Below are positions 8,074 to 16,597 of a stretch of DNA of 40,743 nucleotides, piece after piece. The stretch comes from Gammaproteobacteria bacterium (GTDB lineage: Bacteria > Pseudomonadota > Gammaproteobacteria > Pseudomonadales > Pseudohongiellaceae), in NCBI GenBank assembly GCA_018401885.1, contig JAGYKB010000021.1, positions 1 through 40,743 on the forward strand. Direction: 5' to 3'. The notes below the pieces were generated by a model that saw nothing but the letters and a program-made list of their open reading frames with translations, did not search any database and was not told where the DNA came from. Position numbers and translations under genes: made by a program. How positions within the stretch are numbered: the first letter of the stretch is position 1; each line of letters begins with the position of its first letter.

Positions 8074-9093
8074 CTAAATTCTTGTTGGGTCTTTTAAAAG
8101 CGGTGCTCGCGTAAGCTCTCTTAGGGTGCCACTATTAGTGCAGAACATGGTTGTCCTCAGCTCAAACTCAAATTGTCTCAGGGTGTCGATAACGTTATTA
8201 GTGCTCGTTAGAGCTGGTGCGAGAAGTGGTTTGGCAATGCCGGCAAGGGATGCACCGATGCGCAGACACTTTGCGACATGTAGTCCGTTTCTAATGCCTC
8301 CGGACGCGATGAGGGAAAGGGGTAAGCCTAGTTCGGAAATTTTCGTGACCGCGGTGACAGTATCAATGCCCCAATCTGCAAAAATAGACTCATCCCCGTG
8401 GGTTCGGTCATGCTCTATCTGAGCCCAGCTTGTTCCTCCTGATCCTGCGACATCAAGCCATTCGATGCCAATTTCGGATAGCACTTTGGCCGTCGATGGG
8501 CCTATCCCATGGCCAACCTCTTTTACCATCACGGGCACCGGTGACCTCGCGCATAGCTGGGTAAGTGCGTCTACGATTCCGCGCCAGTCACGATCCCCTC
8601 CCTGCTGAACCGCCTCCTGCATTGGATTAAGGTGAATATAAAGCGCGTCCGCCTCAGCTATCTCGATACAGCGCAGTGCACTATCGACACCAGAGGGTCC
8701 TCGGAGTTGTGCCGCACCCAAATTGGAGAGTATGGGTATATTCGGGGCATAGCGGCGTAATTGGAAAGATTTGGCCTGGCCGTGATCCTCGAGTGCAATC
8801 CTCATTGATCCAAGGCTGAAGGCAACGCCTATTGTCTCGGCTGCCTCAGCAAGATGAATATTCATTCGGTCGGCTTGCGCTATTCCGCCGCTCATCGACG
8901 AGATAATAATAGGCAGAGACAGGCGATAACCGAGAAAGTCAGAATCGCAGGATATCTCATCCATATTTAAATCGGGTATCGCATAGGGCTCGAAGCGCAC
9001 CGAATCAAAAGTGCTAAGCGCTGGCCTTTGCACGCTTTCTTTCGCCGCAATAACGAGATGATCCGATTTTCGAGTCTCTATTGTTTCAGGCAT
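8074..9093 (-). CDS. fni: Type 2 isopentenyl-diphosphate delta-isomerase (FMN)
   Basis: Starting at ATG 9093 the protein has 339 residues and begins MPETIETRKSDHL. RKSDHL (8-13), IISSMSGG and the TIM-barrel motif IASGGIRNG are those of FMN-dependent type 2 IPP isomerases. The enzyme interconverts IPP and DMAPP, supplying the starter for CrtE. A longer in-frame start at 9174 would run back into the end of blh and lacks family similarity, so it was rejected. It is the last gene of the minus-strand carotenoid operon, starting 28 bases after blh. A type 2 isomerase at the end of a proteorhodopsin/retinal cluster is a known arrangement in marine bacteria. Confidence 0.93.
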   Translation of the reverse strand: MPETIETRKSDHLVIAAKESVQRPALSTFDSVRFEPYAIPDLNMDEISCDSDFLGYRLSLPIIISSMSGGIAQADRMNIHLAEAAETIGVAFSLGSMRIALEDHGQAKSFQLRRYAPNIPILSNLGAAQLRGPSGVDSALRCIEIAEADALYIHLNPMQEAVQQGGDRDWRGIVDALTQLCARSPVPVMVKEVGHGIGPSTAKVLSEIGIEWLDVAGSGGTSWAQIEHDRTHGDESIFADWGIDTVTAVTKISELGLPLSLIASGGIRNGLHVAKCLRIGASLAGIAKPLLAPALTSTNNVIDTLRQFEFELRTTMFCTNSGTLRELTRAPLLKDPTRI

Positions 9094-9121
9094 AGTGCCC
9101 TCTTTGAGTGAGTGAGGATGT

Positions 9122-9946
9122 CTAAGCGGTGATGCGCCACGATAAAAAACGTTTAGGCAGCAATATATCAACAATAATCATATGTGGCAGAGTTAATGCA
9201 AAAAGGATTGCGAATACCGCCGATAGAAGCGGGGCGATCGCATCCGCTAAATTATCGAAAAAAGCGAAGGCGAGAATCACCAACACCCAAGCGCATACCG
9301 TGTTTACCCAGAAGCTCTTGTTAGGTTTGGTGGCTGGAGTGCCTATATGTTCTGAGGCCTTGAGATAGTGTGGCGTTGAATGTAAAAGACAGAAAAAGAG
9401 AGCAAATGTGAAGAGCGGGTTAAGAAAACTATGAAGCGCATAATATGCTGCGAAGCCCAGTAAAATACCGACTTTTTTGAGAGAAATACCGAAGCAAACT
9501 GTGCACATAAATGAGAGCAGCCAAAGCGACACAGCAGGAAAACCGTAAGCTGCGATGGCAATGGTATTTGCATCAAGGGCAGAAAAAAGAGGCTCGACGG
9601 TTGACCAGTGAACCCAAGGCAAAAAAACGGAAACGGCGCCGCCTTGAAATAATATATTCGCTGTCTTTAGAAAATGATTGTGCACATCTAAAACGGCTAA
9701 ACCAAAAGGATCAGCGCGGCCGAAGTGTCCAGCAGTGATCAGTAAAAAGAAGAGCAAAGTTGCTGTTGGCACCATTATCCAGAGAAAGAGGCCAAAAGCG
9801 GTAAAACCCAAGTAAAAACAAAGAAAACGCATCAGTTTAGGCTGTGAGTCGCTGTGCTTAACGAGCTCCCAATCAAGCGCCCCGTGGGGTATCCCAAAAA
9901 GGATGACGCCGAGAATCGCAAGGATGTCGATCGTGTTAATGGTCAT
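9122..9946 (-). CDS. blh: Beta-carotene 15,15'-dioxygenase, Brp/Blh family
   Basis: A 274-residue polytopic membrane protein. The histidines that bind the catalytic iron in this family are present in their motifs: H21 (GIPHGALDW), H74 (TAGHFG), H189 and H193 (LLHSTPHY) and H255 (LTLPHMI). The enzyme cleaves beta-carotene symmetrically to two molecules of all-trans retinal, the chromophore of the rhodopsin encoded at the other end of the cluster. The start codon at 9946 lies inside the end of crtY (11-base overlap), which indicates translational coupling. Together with crtY and proteorhodopsin this assignment is very secure. Confidence 0.94.
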   Translation of the reverse strand: MTINTIDILAILGVILFGIPHGALDWELVKHSDSQPKLMRFLCFYLGFTAFGLFLWIMVPTATLLFFLLITAGHFGRADPFGLAVLDVHNHFLKTANILFQGGAVSVFLPWVHWSTVEPLFSALDANTIAIAAYGFPAVSLWLLSFMCTVCFGISLKKVGILLGFAAYYALHSFLNPLFTFALFFCLLHSTPHYLKASEHIGTPATKPNKSFWVNTVCAWVLVILAFAFFDNLADAIAPLLSAVFAILFALTLPHMIIVDILLPKRFLSWRITA

Positions 9947-11051
9947 TTTTTAGCACTGCGCGAATAAAGGGATATTTCGGCAACGTTGTTATTAGACGGA
10001 GCGCATCCACAGTAGAAAAGTTGTCTGTCATGAAACCCGCGAAGCGATCGCCAGATAGGCCGCTCGTCATCGCCGCAAAAATAGTGAGCCCCAATTGTGG
10101 TTCTCGCTTGAGCACTCGAAGGAAGATTCTATCCATCCAAGCAGAGAGCTTGCTGTAGGGTGAACAGGTAACAGAAGAATAACCATTTTCTTGCGTAAGC
10201 TCGCTTAATTGTCTCTGAAGCCCACTAAGCGCATAGCCCGAACAGGGACGAGCGGAACCGGAGGCGAGCCCTATCGGATTTCCGGCGAACAGTGGCACGA
10301 CGTTGCCCATAGGCAGACAACCACTTTCGTCATAGAGAACCATGTCCTCATCGAAATCTTCTCCCGAATTATTGACAAGCCATTCGATAGCCATATTGCG
10401 CAGCGCTCCATAGGGCACAGTGGTGCGAGCAAAAATTGTAGCCTCTATTAGGGTTGTCTCTGCTGTTAGCGGGAGTATGTAGGTAAAAGCAAGGGCATCG
10501 TCAAACCGCTGCGGAAGAGTGAAATCCATCAATTTTGGATATGTCAATTTTTCCTTAATATGCCTCGTCGGAACGACTATACCGAAAAACTGTTGAACGA
10601 GCGTATTGCTACCGAATTGTGGCGGTCGTGAATCGAACAAGTTGGTTGCTGTAAGTGTTGAGTTTTTGGTGGTTACTTCGAAGCAACTATTGATCGCTTT
10701 AGAACGATCGACCGGCTCGACCACCCGAGTGAAATTTTTAGATTCAGAAAGGCGTAATTCAAGTGCTTTCTTGAGTGATTGACCGTTGAGTGCCTCGTAC
10801 AAAAACTCGTTTCCATGATGCTTTTGTACGTGGTTACTAAAAGAAAATTCCCATTGGTCCCATGAGTTGATGAGGTGATCGGCGTATTGGGTCGGCTTGT
10901 CTTTGTGACGCCAGGTACAAATCGTTTGCACGCGATTGTCCACTGGGCCGATTAGGGTGACCTCCTCTCCTCGGTTTACGAGAGACTCACACAGCATCAG
11001 GCCTGAGATACCGGCCCCAACGACAACGTTCTTTGAATGGAATGTGTTCAC
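9936..11051 (-). CDS. crtY: Lycopene beta-cyclase CrtY
   Basis: 371 residues. The N-terminal dinucleotide-binding motif VGAGISGL (11-18) follows a short lead, as in bacterial CrtY-type lycopene cyclases. The region PMGNVVPLFAGNPIGLASGSARPCSGYALSG (about 246-276) matches the conserved segment around the flavin and substrate in this family. It would cyclise both ends of lycopene to give beta-carotene, the substrate of Blh. The stop of crtB overlaps its start by four bases (ATGA), so the two are translationally coupled. Placement between crtB and blh supports the call. Confidence 0.92.
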   Translation of the reverse strand: MNTFHSKNVVVGAGISGLMLCESLVNRGEEVTLIGPVDNRVQTICTWRHKDKPTQYADHLINSWDQWEFSFSNHVQKHHGNEFLYEALNGQSLKKALELRLSESKNFTRVVEPVDRSKAINSCFEVTTKNSTLTATNLFDSRPPQFGSNTLVQQFFGIVVPTRHIKEKLTYPKLMDFTLPQRFDDALAFTYILPLTAETTLIEATIFARTTVPYGALRNMAIEWLVNNSGEDFDEDMVLYDESGCLPMGNVVPLFAGNPIGLASGSARPCSGYALSGLQRQLSELTQENGYSSVTCSPYSKLSAWMDRIFLRVLKREPQLGLTIFAAMTSGLSGDRFAGFMTDNFSTVDALRLITTLPKYPFIRAVLKNDH

Positions 11052-11962
11052 TGGTGAACCCCTGGTAATTGGCCAAGCTCCGTATGCAGAGATTGCTCAT
11101 GCACTAAACGACTTGAAGAAGGGTAGGCCTTTAGCAGAAGCCAAAAACAGTAAGGCAGAGAGCTCAAAATAATCCGCGTTTTGCGGAGGGGCGAAACCAC
11201 CGCGCGGTGGCCAGACCAGTCGACCCCCCTTCGCAGAATCTCGTTACCGATCTCAGAGTAAATCCGCCCCATGATATAAATACAGGGGCGAACAATTCTT
11301 GGCAGATAGGGAAGTCCCGCTAATCCGGAGCGATAATAACGATTGCTAAGAGTGATAACGGAAACGATGCTGGCCTTTACGGTGTCAGTGCACTTAGAAC
11401 GCGCTATTGATTCGACAGGCACTTCGCAGGGTATGTAGCGCCGGCCGCGTTTGGCATCCTCCAACACATCTCTAGAAATATTAGTCAATTGCATCGCTAT
11501 GCCTAGATCTATTGCGTGGTAAGTTGCGACCTCGCTTCTACTCTGCATTAATTCTGCCATGATAATCCCAACAGTCCCAGCAACCGCGTAAGAATATCGA
11601 AGTAACTCGCGGTCTTGCGTGAAGTGCGCCTCGCTGAGATCAGACTGTATGCCTTCAATCAGTGCTACACACGCGTTTAACGCGCGAGTGTTTGAACGAA
11701 CGCGGTTGAACAGAAATTGCTGCCAGTCTTCGAAGAGCGTTAAACAGTCACTTTCTCGCCTAAAAAAAAGCCTGAGTGATTCAAGTTTCTCTTCATTGCC
11801 TGCTTGGTAGTCATCGGCCAGATCGTCGGCGATTCGACAGAAAGCATATAAATCAGTTGCTTTTTCGGCACTCGCTTTAGGTAGGAAAAAAGAGGCAAGC
11901 CAGAATGTTCTCCCATTCTCCCGCAGAATGGCTTGAACAACTTCTTGCTTGCTATCGCTCAA
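11048..11962 (-). CDS. crtB: Phytoene synthase CrtB
   Basis: 304 residues, normal for the family. The first aspartate-rich motif is in FCRIADDLADD (41-51) and the second in NISRDVLEDAKRGRRYIP (161-178, D165 and D169). These bind the magnesium ions that hold the diphosphates of two geranylgeranyl diphosphates while they are condensed to phytoene. It is cytoplasmic and membrane-associated. The gene starts one base after the stop of crtI and overlaps crtY by four bases, so crtI-crtB-crtY form a tightly coupled block. Confidence 0.95.
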   Translation of the reverse strand: MSDSKQEVVQAILRENGRTFWLASFFLPKASAEKATDLYAFCRIADDLADDYQAGNEEKLESLRLFFRRESDCLTLFEDWQQFLFNRVRSNTRALNACVALIEGIQSDLSEAHFTQDRELLRYSYAVAGTVGIIMAELMQSRSEVATYHAIDLGIAMQLTNISRDVLEDAKRGRRYIPCEVPVESIARSKCTDTVKASIVSVITLSNRYYRSGLAGLPYLPRIVRPCIYIMGRIYSEIGNEILRRGVDWSGHRAVVSPLRKTRIILSSLPYCFWLLLKAYPSSSRLVHEQSLHTELGQLPGVHQ

Positions 11963-11963
11963 G

Positions 11964-13487
11964 TTATGCGGTCTCGACTAATTCGCGAGAGAGGTTCTTC
12001 TTCAAATAGTCATCAACAAGCACATCAGTGACCTTGGCTGAGCTAACGACTCCCGGTAAACCAGCACCGGGGTGGGTGCCGGCCCCGACGAAGAAAAGAT
12101 TGTCGACCTTGGGGTCTTGGTTACGAAAACGAAAATAGGCCGACTGCGAGAACAAGGGTGCAATAGAGAAACCCGCGCCCCAGAGACTTTTATAGTCTGT
12201 TTCAAAATCTGCGGGCGTCATATAAAAATCAGAGACTATGCATTTCTTGAGGCCTGGCAGTATTGTCGAATCAAGAGAGTTAACTATCCTATCTCTAAGC
12301 TGTGGGCCTTCCTTCTCCCAATCGGTTCCAGATTGAAGGTTTGGTACGGGACACAAGACATAAAAACTGTCACAGCCCGACGGTGCGAAACTCGGATCCG
12401 TCGCGGTGGGGCGATGCAGGTAGAGCGAGAAGTCGTCTGTGGCAACTTTGCGCTCGAAAATATCTTTTAGCAGCTCTTTATGTCGAGAGCCAAGCCATAT
12501 TGTATGGTGCGCAACCTCGGGAAATTGCTTCTGGGTGCCGAAATAGAGCACGTAAAGTCCCATGGAGTATTGGGTGACTGCTTTCGGCTTCATTCCCAGT
12601 GGGCGAGATAGCTTTCCCTTAAATAGATTTTCATAGGCGTACGCTGGATCACCATTGAATATGACTATGTCTGCGTTAAGAATAGCGCCCTTCGTATCTC
12701 TGACACCTACTACTTTCTGGTTGTTGTCATCGATAATTATCTCTTCAACGTCGAAGCCAGTGGTTATCTCAATACCGACTTCATCCATAAGCCGCGTCAG
12801 ACCTTCGACCAGCTTGCCTGTGCCACCCATAATAAAATGAATGCCCCATTTGCGCTCAAGATAGTGGATCAGGGCGTAGATGGACGTCGTTGAATAGGGG
12901 TTGCCGCCTACGAGCAGGGGATGAATCGAGAACACTTTTCGTAGATAAGGGTTTTTGATGTAGCTCGCTACGAAGCGGTATACAGTTTGATAGCTTTTTA
13001 GTCTAATCAACTGCGGGAGCAGTTTGATCATCTCGAGTGGGGAAGTGAAAGGTTTTGCAGATAATTGTTCAAATCCAATTTTGAAAATTGCTTCTGACAT
13101 CTCCAATAGTTTCTTGTAGCCAGCAACGTCGTTCGGATTAAACTTGGCGATCTCCGAGTAAGTGTGTTCTATATCCCCTCGATAACTGAATTTTTTCTTG
13201 TCCTCGAATACAAAGTCATACCACGTCTCGAGCTCAACTTGTTCGTAGTAGTCGGAAGAGGATTTTCCAAAAAGCTCGAAAAGCTCATCGAACAAGAACG
13301 GGGCAGTTATGACAGTTGGTCCTGCGTCATGCTTGAAACCGTCTTTTTCAAATGCCTGTGCGCGACCACCTAGCGTATCCAATCGCTCCACGAGGGTGAC
13401 CTCTAGGCCTTTAGCCCTTGCCCTCAAAGCACTTGCGATGCCGCCAAAACCACTTCCAATGACAATTGCACGCCCCGTTGACTTCAT
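11964..13487 (-). CDS. crtI: Phytoene desaturase CrtI
   Basis: 507 residues. The N-terminal FAD motif VIGSGFGG (9-16) is followed by the CrtI block GGRAQAFEKDGFKHDAGPTV. Near the C-terminus NLFFVGAGTHPGAGLPGVV is the second conserved FAD/substrate segment. CrtI performs four desaturations from phytoene to lycopene, which CrtY then cyclises. The gene lies 19 bases downstream of crtE and one base before crtB. All signature regions are intact. Confidence 0.96.
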   Translation of the reverse strand: MKSTGRAIVIGSGFGGIASALRARAKGLEVTLVERLDTLGGRAQAFEKDGFKHDAGPTVITAPFLFDELFELFGKSSSDYYEQVELETWYDFVFEDKKKFSYRGDIEHTYSEIAKFNPNDVAGYKKLLEMSEAIFKIGFEQLSAKPFTSPLEMIKLLPQLIRLKSYQTVYRFVASYIKNPYLRKVFSIHPLLVGGNPYSTTSIYALIHYLERKWGIHFIMGGTGKLVEGLTRLMDEVGIEITTGFDVEEIIIDDNNQKVVGVRDTKGAILNADIVIFNGDPAYAYENLFKGKLSRPLGMKPKAVTQYSMGLYVLYFGTQKQFPEVAHHTIWLGSRHKELLKDIFERKVATDDFSLYLHRPTATDPSFAPSGCDSFYVLCPVPNLQSGTDWEKEGPQLRDRIVNSLDSTILPGLKKCIVSDFYMTPADFETDYKSLWGAGFSIAPLFSQSAYFRFRNQDPKVDNLFFVGAGTHPGAGLPGVVSSAKVTDVLVDDYLKKNLSRELVETA

Positions 13488-13506
13488 AATTATTGAACCG
13501 GCTCAG

Positions 13507-14526
13507 TTAGAGAGAAGAGAGTTTGCTGTTACTTTCATGCAACCAACTGTCGAAGGGCTGCAAGATAGACTTGTTCTTGTTGCTAAGAGAATTAAGTATG
13601 CGCTGAGACCGTTGAAGCTTGTCTCTCAGTGATTGCCTAGTTGATTCCATGCTGTTCGATAAGAGAACTTGCTCCCACCAAAAATTAAGCCTTGCATCGT
13701 TCTCTTCGAATTTCTGACCATGCCTGCTTCTAACAAAGAGTTTTTTGTCTAACTCCGGCAGTTTTTCATAGAACTTTGCTATCACAGCATTGGGTCTGAG
13801 TTCTCTGAGGTCGGATGCGGGAGCGATTGTCTGTTTCCCCAAATTAATGTTTTGAATATCGTTCATCATTTGAAAGGCAACAGAAGTGATTGAAAAGTAA
13901 TGAGAAATTAACTGGGATTCTGCATCTTTCCAGCCAACAGGGTTAAGACCTAATACTGGGAGGCTTATGAGAGGCGTTGTTTTCCCCTCGACTAGTTTTT
14001 CGTAGGTAGTCCAAGTCGGATATGAGAGAGTAGAAAACTCGGCAGCTTGCCCGGCAGACAGCCTGAGAATTGCGAGGTTGTGTGCGGGTAGCGTGTATTG
14101 AAGAGACTGATCTTCCGCGAGCAAAAGGCTGCTGAGGGCGATTATTGCGTCGCCGAGGCAGATTGCGATTTCTTTTCCGTACATCTCCGAGACAGACGTT
14201 ATGCCTCGTCGTTCAGAGTCGTCGTCGCAGACATCGTCATGAACAAGTGAAGCATTGTGAAGGAGTTCGACGCTCGTCGCCCATCTTATGCAGCTTTCTT
14301 CACTAAGCCCGATGGCATGGCTGGCTCTTAGCGCTAGGTTCGCTCGCAACATCTTTCCACATTTTTTGAAATGATGGTCAAAAGCTGATCTAAGCGGCTC
14401 GTCTAAATGTTCTCGGCATTTATTTATTTCTTCTAAAACTGAATCTAAGTTCTGAGAAAATATAGAGTTATTAGCTAGGTATTTTTTGAATGTCTGATTT
14501 TTTTCGGTAGCGGCGATCGTACTCAT
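13507..14526 (-). CDS. crtE: Polyprenyl (geranylgeranyl) diphosphate synthase CrtE, divergent second motif
   Basis: 339 residues in the isoprenyl diphosphate synthase fold. The first aspartate-rich motif is intact as DDVCD (97-101) within LLHNASLVHDDVCDDDSERRG. The second, normally DDxxD, reads NDIQN (222-226), so two of its acidic residues are amides. The GKRIRP lead is GKMLR (57-61). It should make the C20 diphosphate for CrtB. A GGGAG ribosome binding site precedes the ATG. It is the first gene of the carotenoid operon, divergent from proteorhodopsin. The coding sequence is noticeably AT-rich compared with flanking genes. Position and the first motif make the role likely; chain length is inferred. 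Confidence 0.86.
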   Translation of the reverse strand: MSTIAATEKNQTFKKYLANNSIFSQNLDSVLEEINKCREHLDEPLRSAFDHHFKKCGKMLRANLALRASHAIGLSEESCIRWATSVELLHNASLVHDDVCDDDSERRGITSVSEMYGKEIAICLGDAIIALSSLLLAEDQSLQYTLPAHNLAILRLSAGQAAEFSTLSYPTWTTYEKLVEGKTTPLISLPVLGLNPVGWKDAESQLISHYFSITSVAFQMMNDIQNINLGKQTIAPASDLRELRPNAVIAKFYEKLPELDKKLFVRSRHGQKFEENDARLNFWWEQVLLSNSMESTRQSLRDKLQRSQRILNSLSNKNKSILQPFDSWLHESNSKLSSL

Positions 14527-14692
14527 AGCGACTCCCTTTATTTTTTGTTTTAATCTACTACGAGGTGATGTGGGTAAAAGTTCAATTAAATCGAATTATA
14601 AATTGATCTTGATTTTTATCTCTGTCGTTATCACCGATACCGGTTAATTAAAAATTATAAACCGGAAACCTAATATTAAAAGGGAGATCCCC
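14527..14692. promoter_or_regulatory. Divergent promoter region between crtE and proteorhodopsin
   Basis: A 166-base AT-rich gap separates the two head-to-head transcription units, so promoters for both the carotenoid operon and proteorhodopsin must lie here or very near. The AT-rich stretch at 14641-14662, bounded by GGTT and AACC, is a possible regulator or promoter element. I could not place convincing -35/-10 pairs by eye. AGGGAGA at 14681-14687 is the ribosome binding site of proteorhodopsin. A shared regulator, for example a light- or redox-responsive one, is possible but not shown. Confidence 0.55.
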
Positions 14693-15478
14693 ATGAAATA
14701 TGCTTTTGCTAAGAAAAGTGGCGCGTTAGTGTCACTGCTACTCGTTGGGCAATCAACACTGGCCGCTTCTGGAGATTCTGGAATGCTCCAGTCGGGCGAC
14801 TTTGTAGGATATTCGTTCTGGTTAATATCGATGGCGCTCGCCGCTTCGACCGTTTTCTTTCTCATGGAATCACTGAGAATGGGCGGCAAGTGGGCTACAT
14901 CGCTCACAGTGAGTGCTTTGGTAACATTTATTGCTGCCTTCCATTACTTCTACATGCGAGATGTATGGGTCACCACAGGCAATACACCTACCGATTTTAG
15001 ATATATCGATTGGTTATTAACCGTTCCACTTCTAATGATCGAGTTCTATCTAATTCTCGCGGCGATAGCTAAGGTCTCCGGTGGAATTTTTTGGCGATTA
15101 TTGATAGGCACACTTGTAATGCTTATCCCGGGCTATATGGGTGAGGCTGGCTACATCAATGCAACGATTGGGTTCGCTATTGGTATGGTCGGTTGGGCAT
15201 ACATTCTGTTCGAGATTTTTGCAGGCGAAGCAAGCAAAGTCGCAGCATCACAAGCTCCACCAGCAGTTCAGAAATCCTACAGTCTGATGAAGTGGACTGT
15301 AACAATTGGGTGGGCTATCTATCCCATCGGATACTTCCTCGGCTACCTTGCTGGTGGGACCGACATGGGAACCTTGAACATTGTCTACAACTTGGCAGAT
15401 GTGCTTAACAAGATCGCGTTCGGTCTGTTCATTTGGTACGCAGCCAACGAAGATACTGCAGCGCACGCAAATCGATAG
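14693..15478 (+). CDS. Green-absorbing proteorhodopsin, light-driven proton pump
   Basis: 261 residues: a cleavable signal peptide (about 1-24), then seven transmembrane helices. Aligned to the classical green proteorhodopsin with an offset of nine, D106 is the proton acceptor (D97) in RYIDWLLTVPL, T110 and E117 complete the DTE pump signature (E108 is the donor), H84 is the acceptor partner (H75) and K240 in VLNKIAFG is the Schiff-base lysine. The spectral tuning residue is L114 (position 105), which predicts green rather than blue absorption. It would pump protons outward in light using retinal from the adjacent operon. AGGGAGA gives a strong ribosome binding site. A terminator follows at 15499, so it is probably monocistronic. 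Confidence 0.97.
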   Translation: MKYAFAKKSGALVSLLLVGQSTLAASGDSGMLQSGDFVGYSFWLISMALAASTVFFLMESLRMGGKWATSLTVSALVTFIAAFHYFYMRDVWVTTGNTPTDFRYIDWLLTVPLLMIEFYLILAAIAKVSGGIFWRLLIGTLVMLIPGYMGEAGYINATIGFAIGMVGWAYILFEIFAGEASKVAASQAPPAVQKSYSLMKWTVTIGWAIYPIGYFLGYLAGGTDMGTLNIVYNLADVLNKIAFGLFIWYAANEDTAAHANR

Positions 15479-15498
15479 ATTTTCGGTTAAAGAAATTA

Positions 15499-15524
15499 AA
15501 AGGGGCTGAGAAGCCCCTTTTTTT
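15499..15524 (+). terminator. Intrinsic terminator after proteorhodopsin
   Basis: AAAGGGGCT (15499-15507) pairs perfectly with AGCCCCTTT (15512-15520) around a GAGA tetraloop and is followed by TTTT. It lies 20 bases after the proteorhodopsin stop and before the hydrolase gene at 15556, and should end the proteorhodopsin transcript. Confidence 0.9.
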
Positions 15525-15555
15525 ATGTTGCTGCTTTAGTTACTAAAGGTATCAA

Positions 15556-16524
15556 ATGAAAATCCTAAAGAGGGTGTTCGCCATGCTCATCGTGCTCCTA
15601 ATCTTCGCAAGCGTGTTTCTATTCGAAGGAGACATTCCGGCGGCCGAGGTGGACGCAAAATACAGTAACGCCGAGTCGCAGTTTTTGGTCATGGGAAACG
15701 GCGCGCGCGTGCATTATCGCGATCAAGGGAAACAGGACGGTGTGCCCCTCGTGCTCGTTCATGGCGCGATGGCTTCTCTGCACACATGGGAGCCCTGGGT
15801 TGAGAGTCTCGGTTCGCGTTATCGCATTATAACGCTCGACCTCCCAGCGCATGGATTAACGGGTGCGGTGCCGAGCGGGGAGTACGGCGCTGACGCGTTC
15901 ACACAAACTATTGACGCGGTGGTGGACAAGGCGGGACTGAATACCTTCGTGCTTGGCGGCAATTCGATGGGGGGTGGGGCAACGTGGCGCTACGCTCTCG
16001 AGAATCCGCAGCGTGTGTCGGCTATGGTTCTTGTTGACTCGGTGCCACCGACGAGTTGGCAGGGCAACGGAGAGGACTCCGACACTCGAAGATCGGGTCC
16101 GGTGGGATTTAGTCTCTTACGGCAGGGCTGGTTTCGAGCGATCGCTGGCGCATTGGATCCAGCGCCGCTAATAAAACAAGGGCTCCGAGCGGCCTATAAC
16201 GATTCTCCGGTTGTTACCGACGATCTGATCGATCGCTACTATGAGCTGATTATGCGAGAGGGCACTCGCGCCGCAATATTGGGACGTACGGCTTCGTATG
16301 GTGAAACCGAGGCTGAGTCATCTGACTTAAGTCTGCTTACTCAACCAACGCTCGTCATCTGGGGTGCGCAAGACTCGGTGATACCTGTGTCGGCGGTAGA
16401 AATATTCGAGGCCACGTTACCTAATGTCAGAACGGTAATTTTTGATGATCTCGGCCACATACCGATGGAGGAAGATCCGCAGAGAACTGCGGCGGCGGTT
16501 GCCTCTTTTATCGATTCACTGTGA
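15556..16524 (+). CDS. Membrane-anchored or exported alpha/beta hydrolase
   Basis: 322 residues. A single hydrophobic segment at residues 8-23 acts as a signal or anchor, placing the enzyme on the periplasmic side. HGAMASLHTW (69-78) is the oxyanion loop, GNSMGG (135-140) the nucleophile elbow with S137, D273 (GAQD) the acid and H301 (LGHIPMEEDP) the base. It is a serine hydrolase of the alpha/beta fold, probably an esterase or lactonase; the substrate cannot be told. AAAGG precedes the ATG. It opens the co-directional run of exported hydrolase, lactonase-like and dehydrogenase genes after the proteorhodopsin terminator. Confidence 0.85.
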   Translation: MKILKRVFAMLIVLLIFASVFLFEGDIPAAEVDAKYSNAESQFLVMGNGARVHYRDQGKQDGVPLVLVHGAMASLHTWEPWVESLGSRYRIITLDLPAHGLTGAVPSGEYGADAFTQTIDAVVDKAGLNTFVLGGNSMGGGATWRYALENPQRVSAMVLVDSVPPTSWQGNGEDSDTRRSGPVGFSLLRQGWFRAIAGALDPAPLIKQGLRAAYNDSPVVTDDLIDRYYELIMREGTRAAILGRTASYGETEAESSDLSLLTQPTLVIWGAQDSVIPVSAVEIFEATLPNVRTVIFDDLGHIPMEEDPQRTAAAVASFIDSL

Positions 16525-16597
16525 TTAGCTAGGGATAGGCACAGAAGCCTAGCTGTACTATGCTCGAGGTCAATAAAAACAAGCTCTGAGGCCCGCC

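Noticed and set aside
9094..9174. 27-codon N-terminal extension of the type 2 IPP isomerase
   Set aside because: It overlaps the end of blh, lacks similarity to the family's N-terminus, and the ATG at 9093 gives the standard RKSDHL start.
14527..14692. Exact -35 and -10 boxes for proteorhodopsin and crtE
   Set aside because: Several AT-rich candidates exist but none has both boxes close to consensus at 16-18 bases spacing, so only the region is reported.
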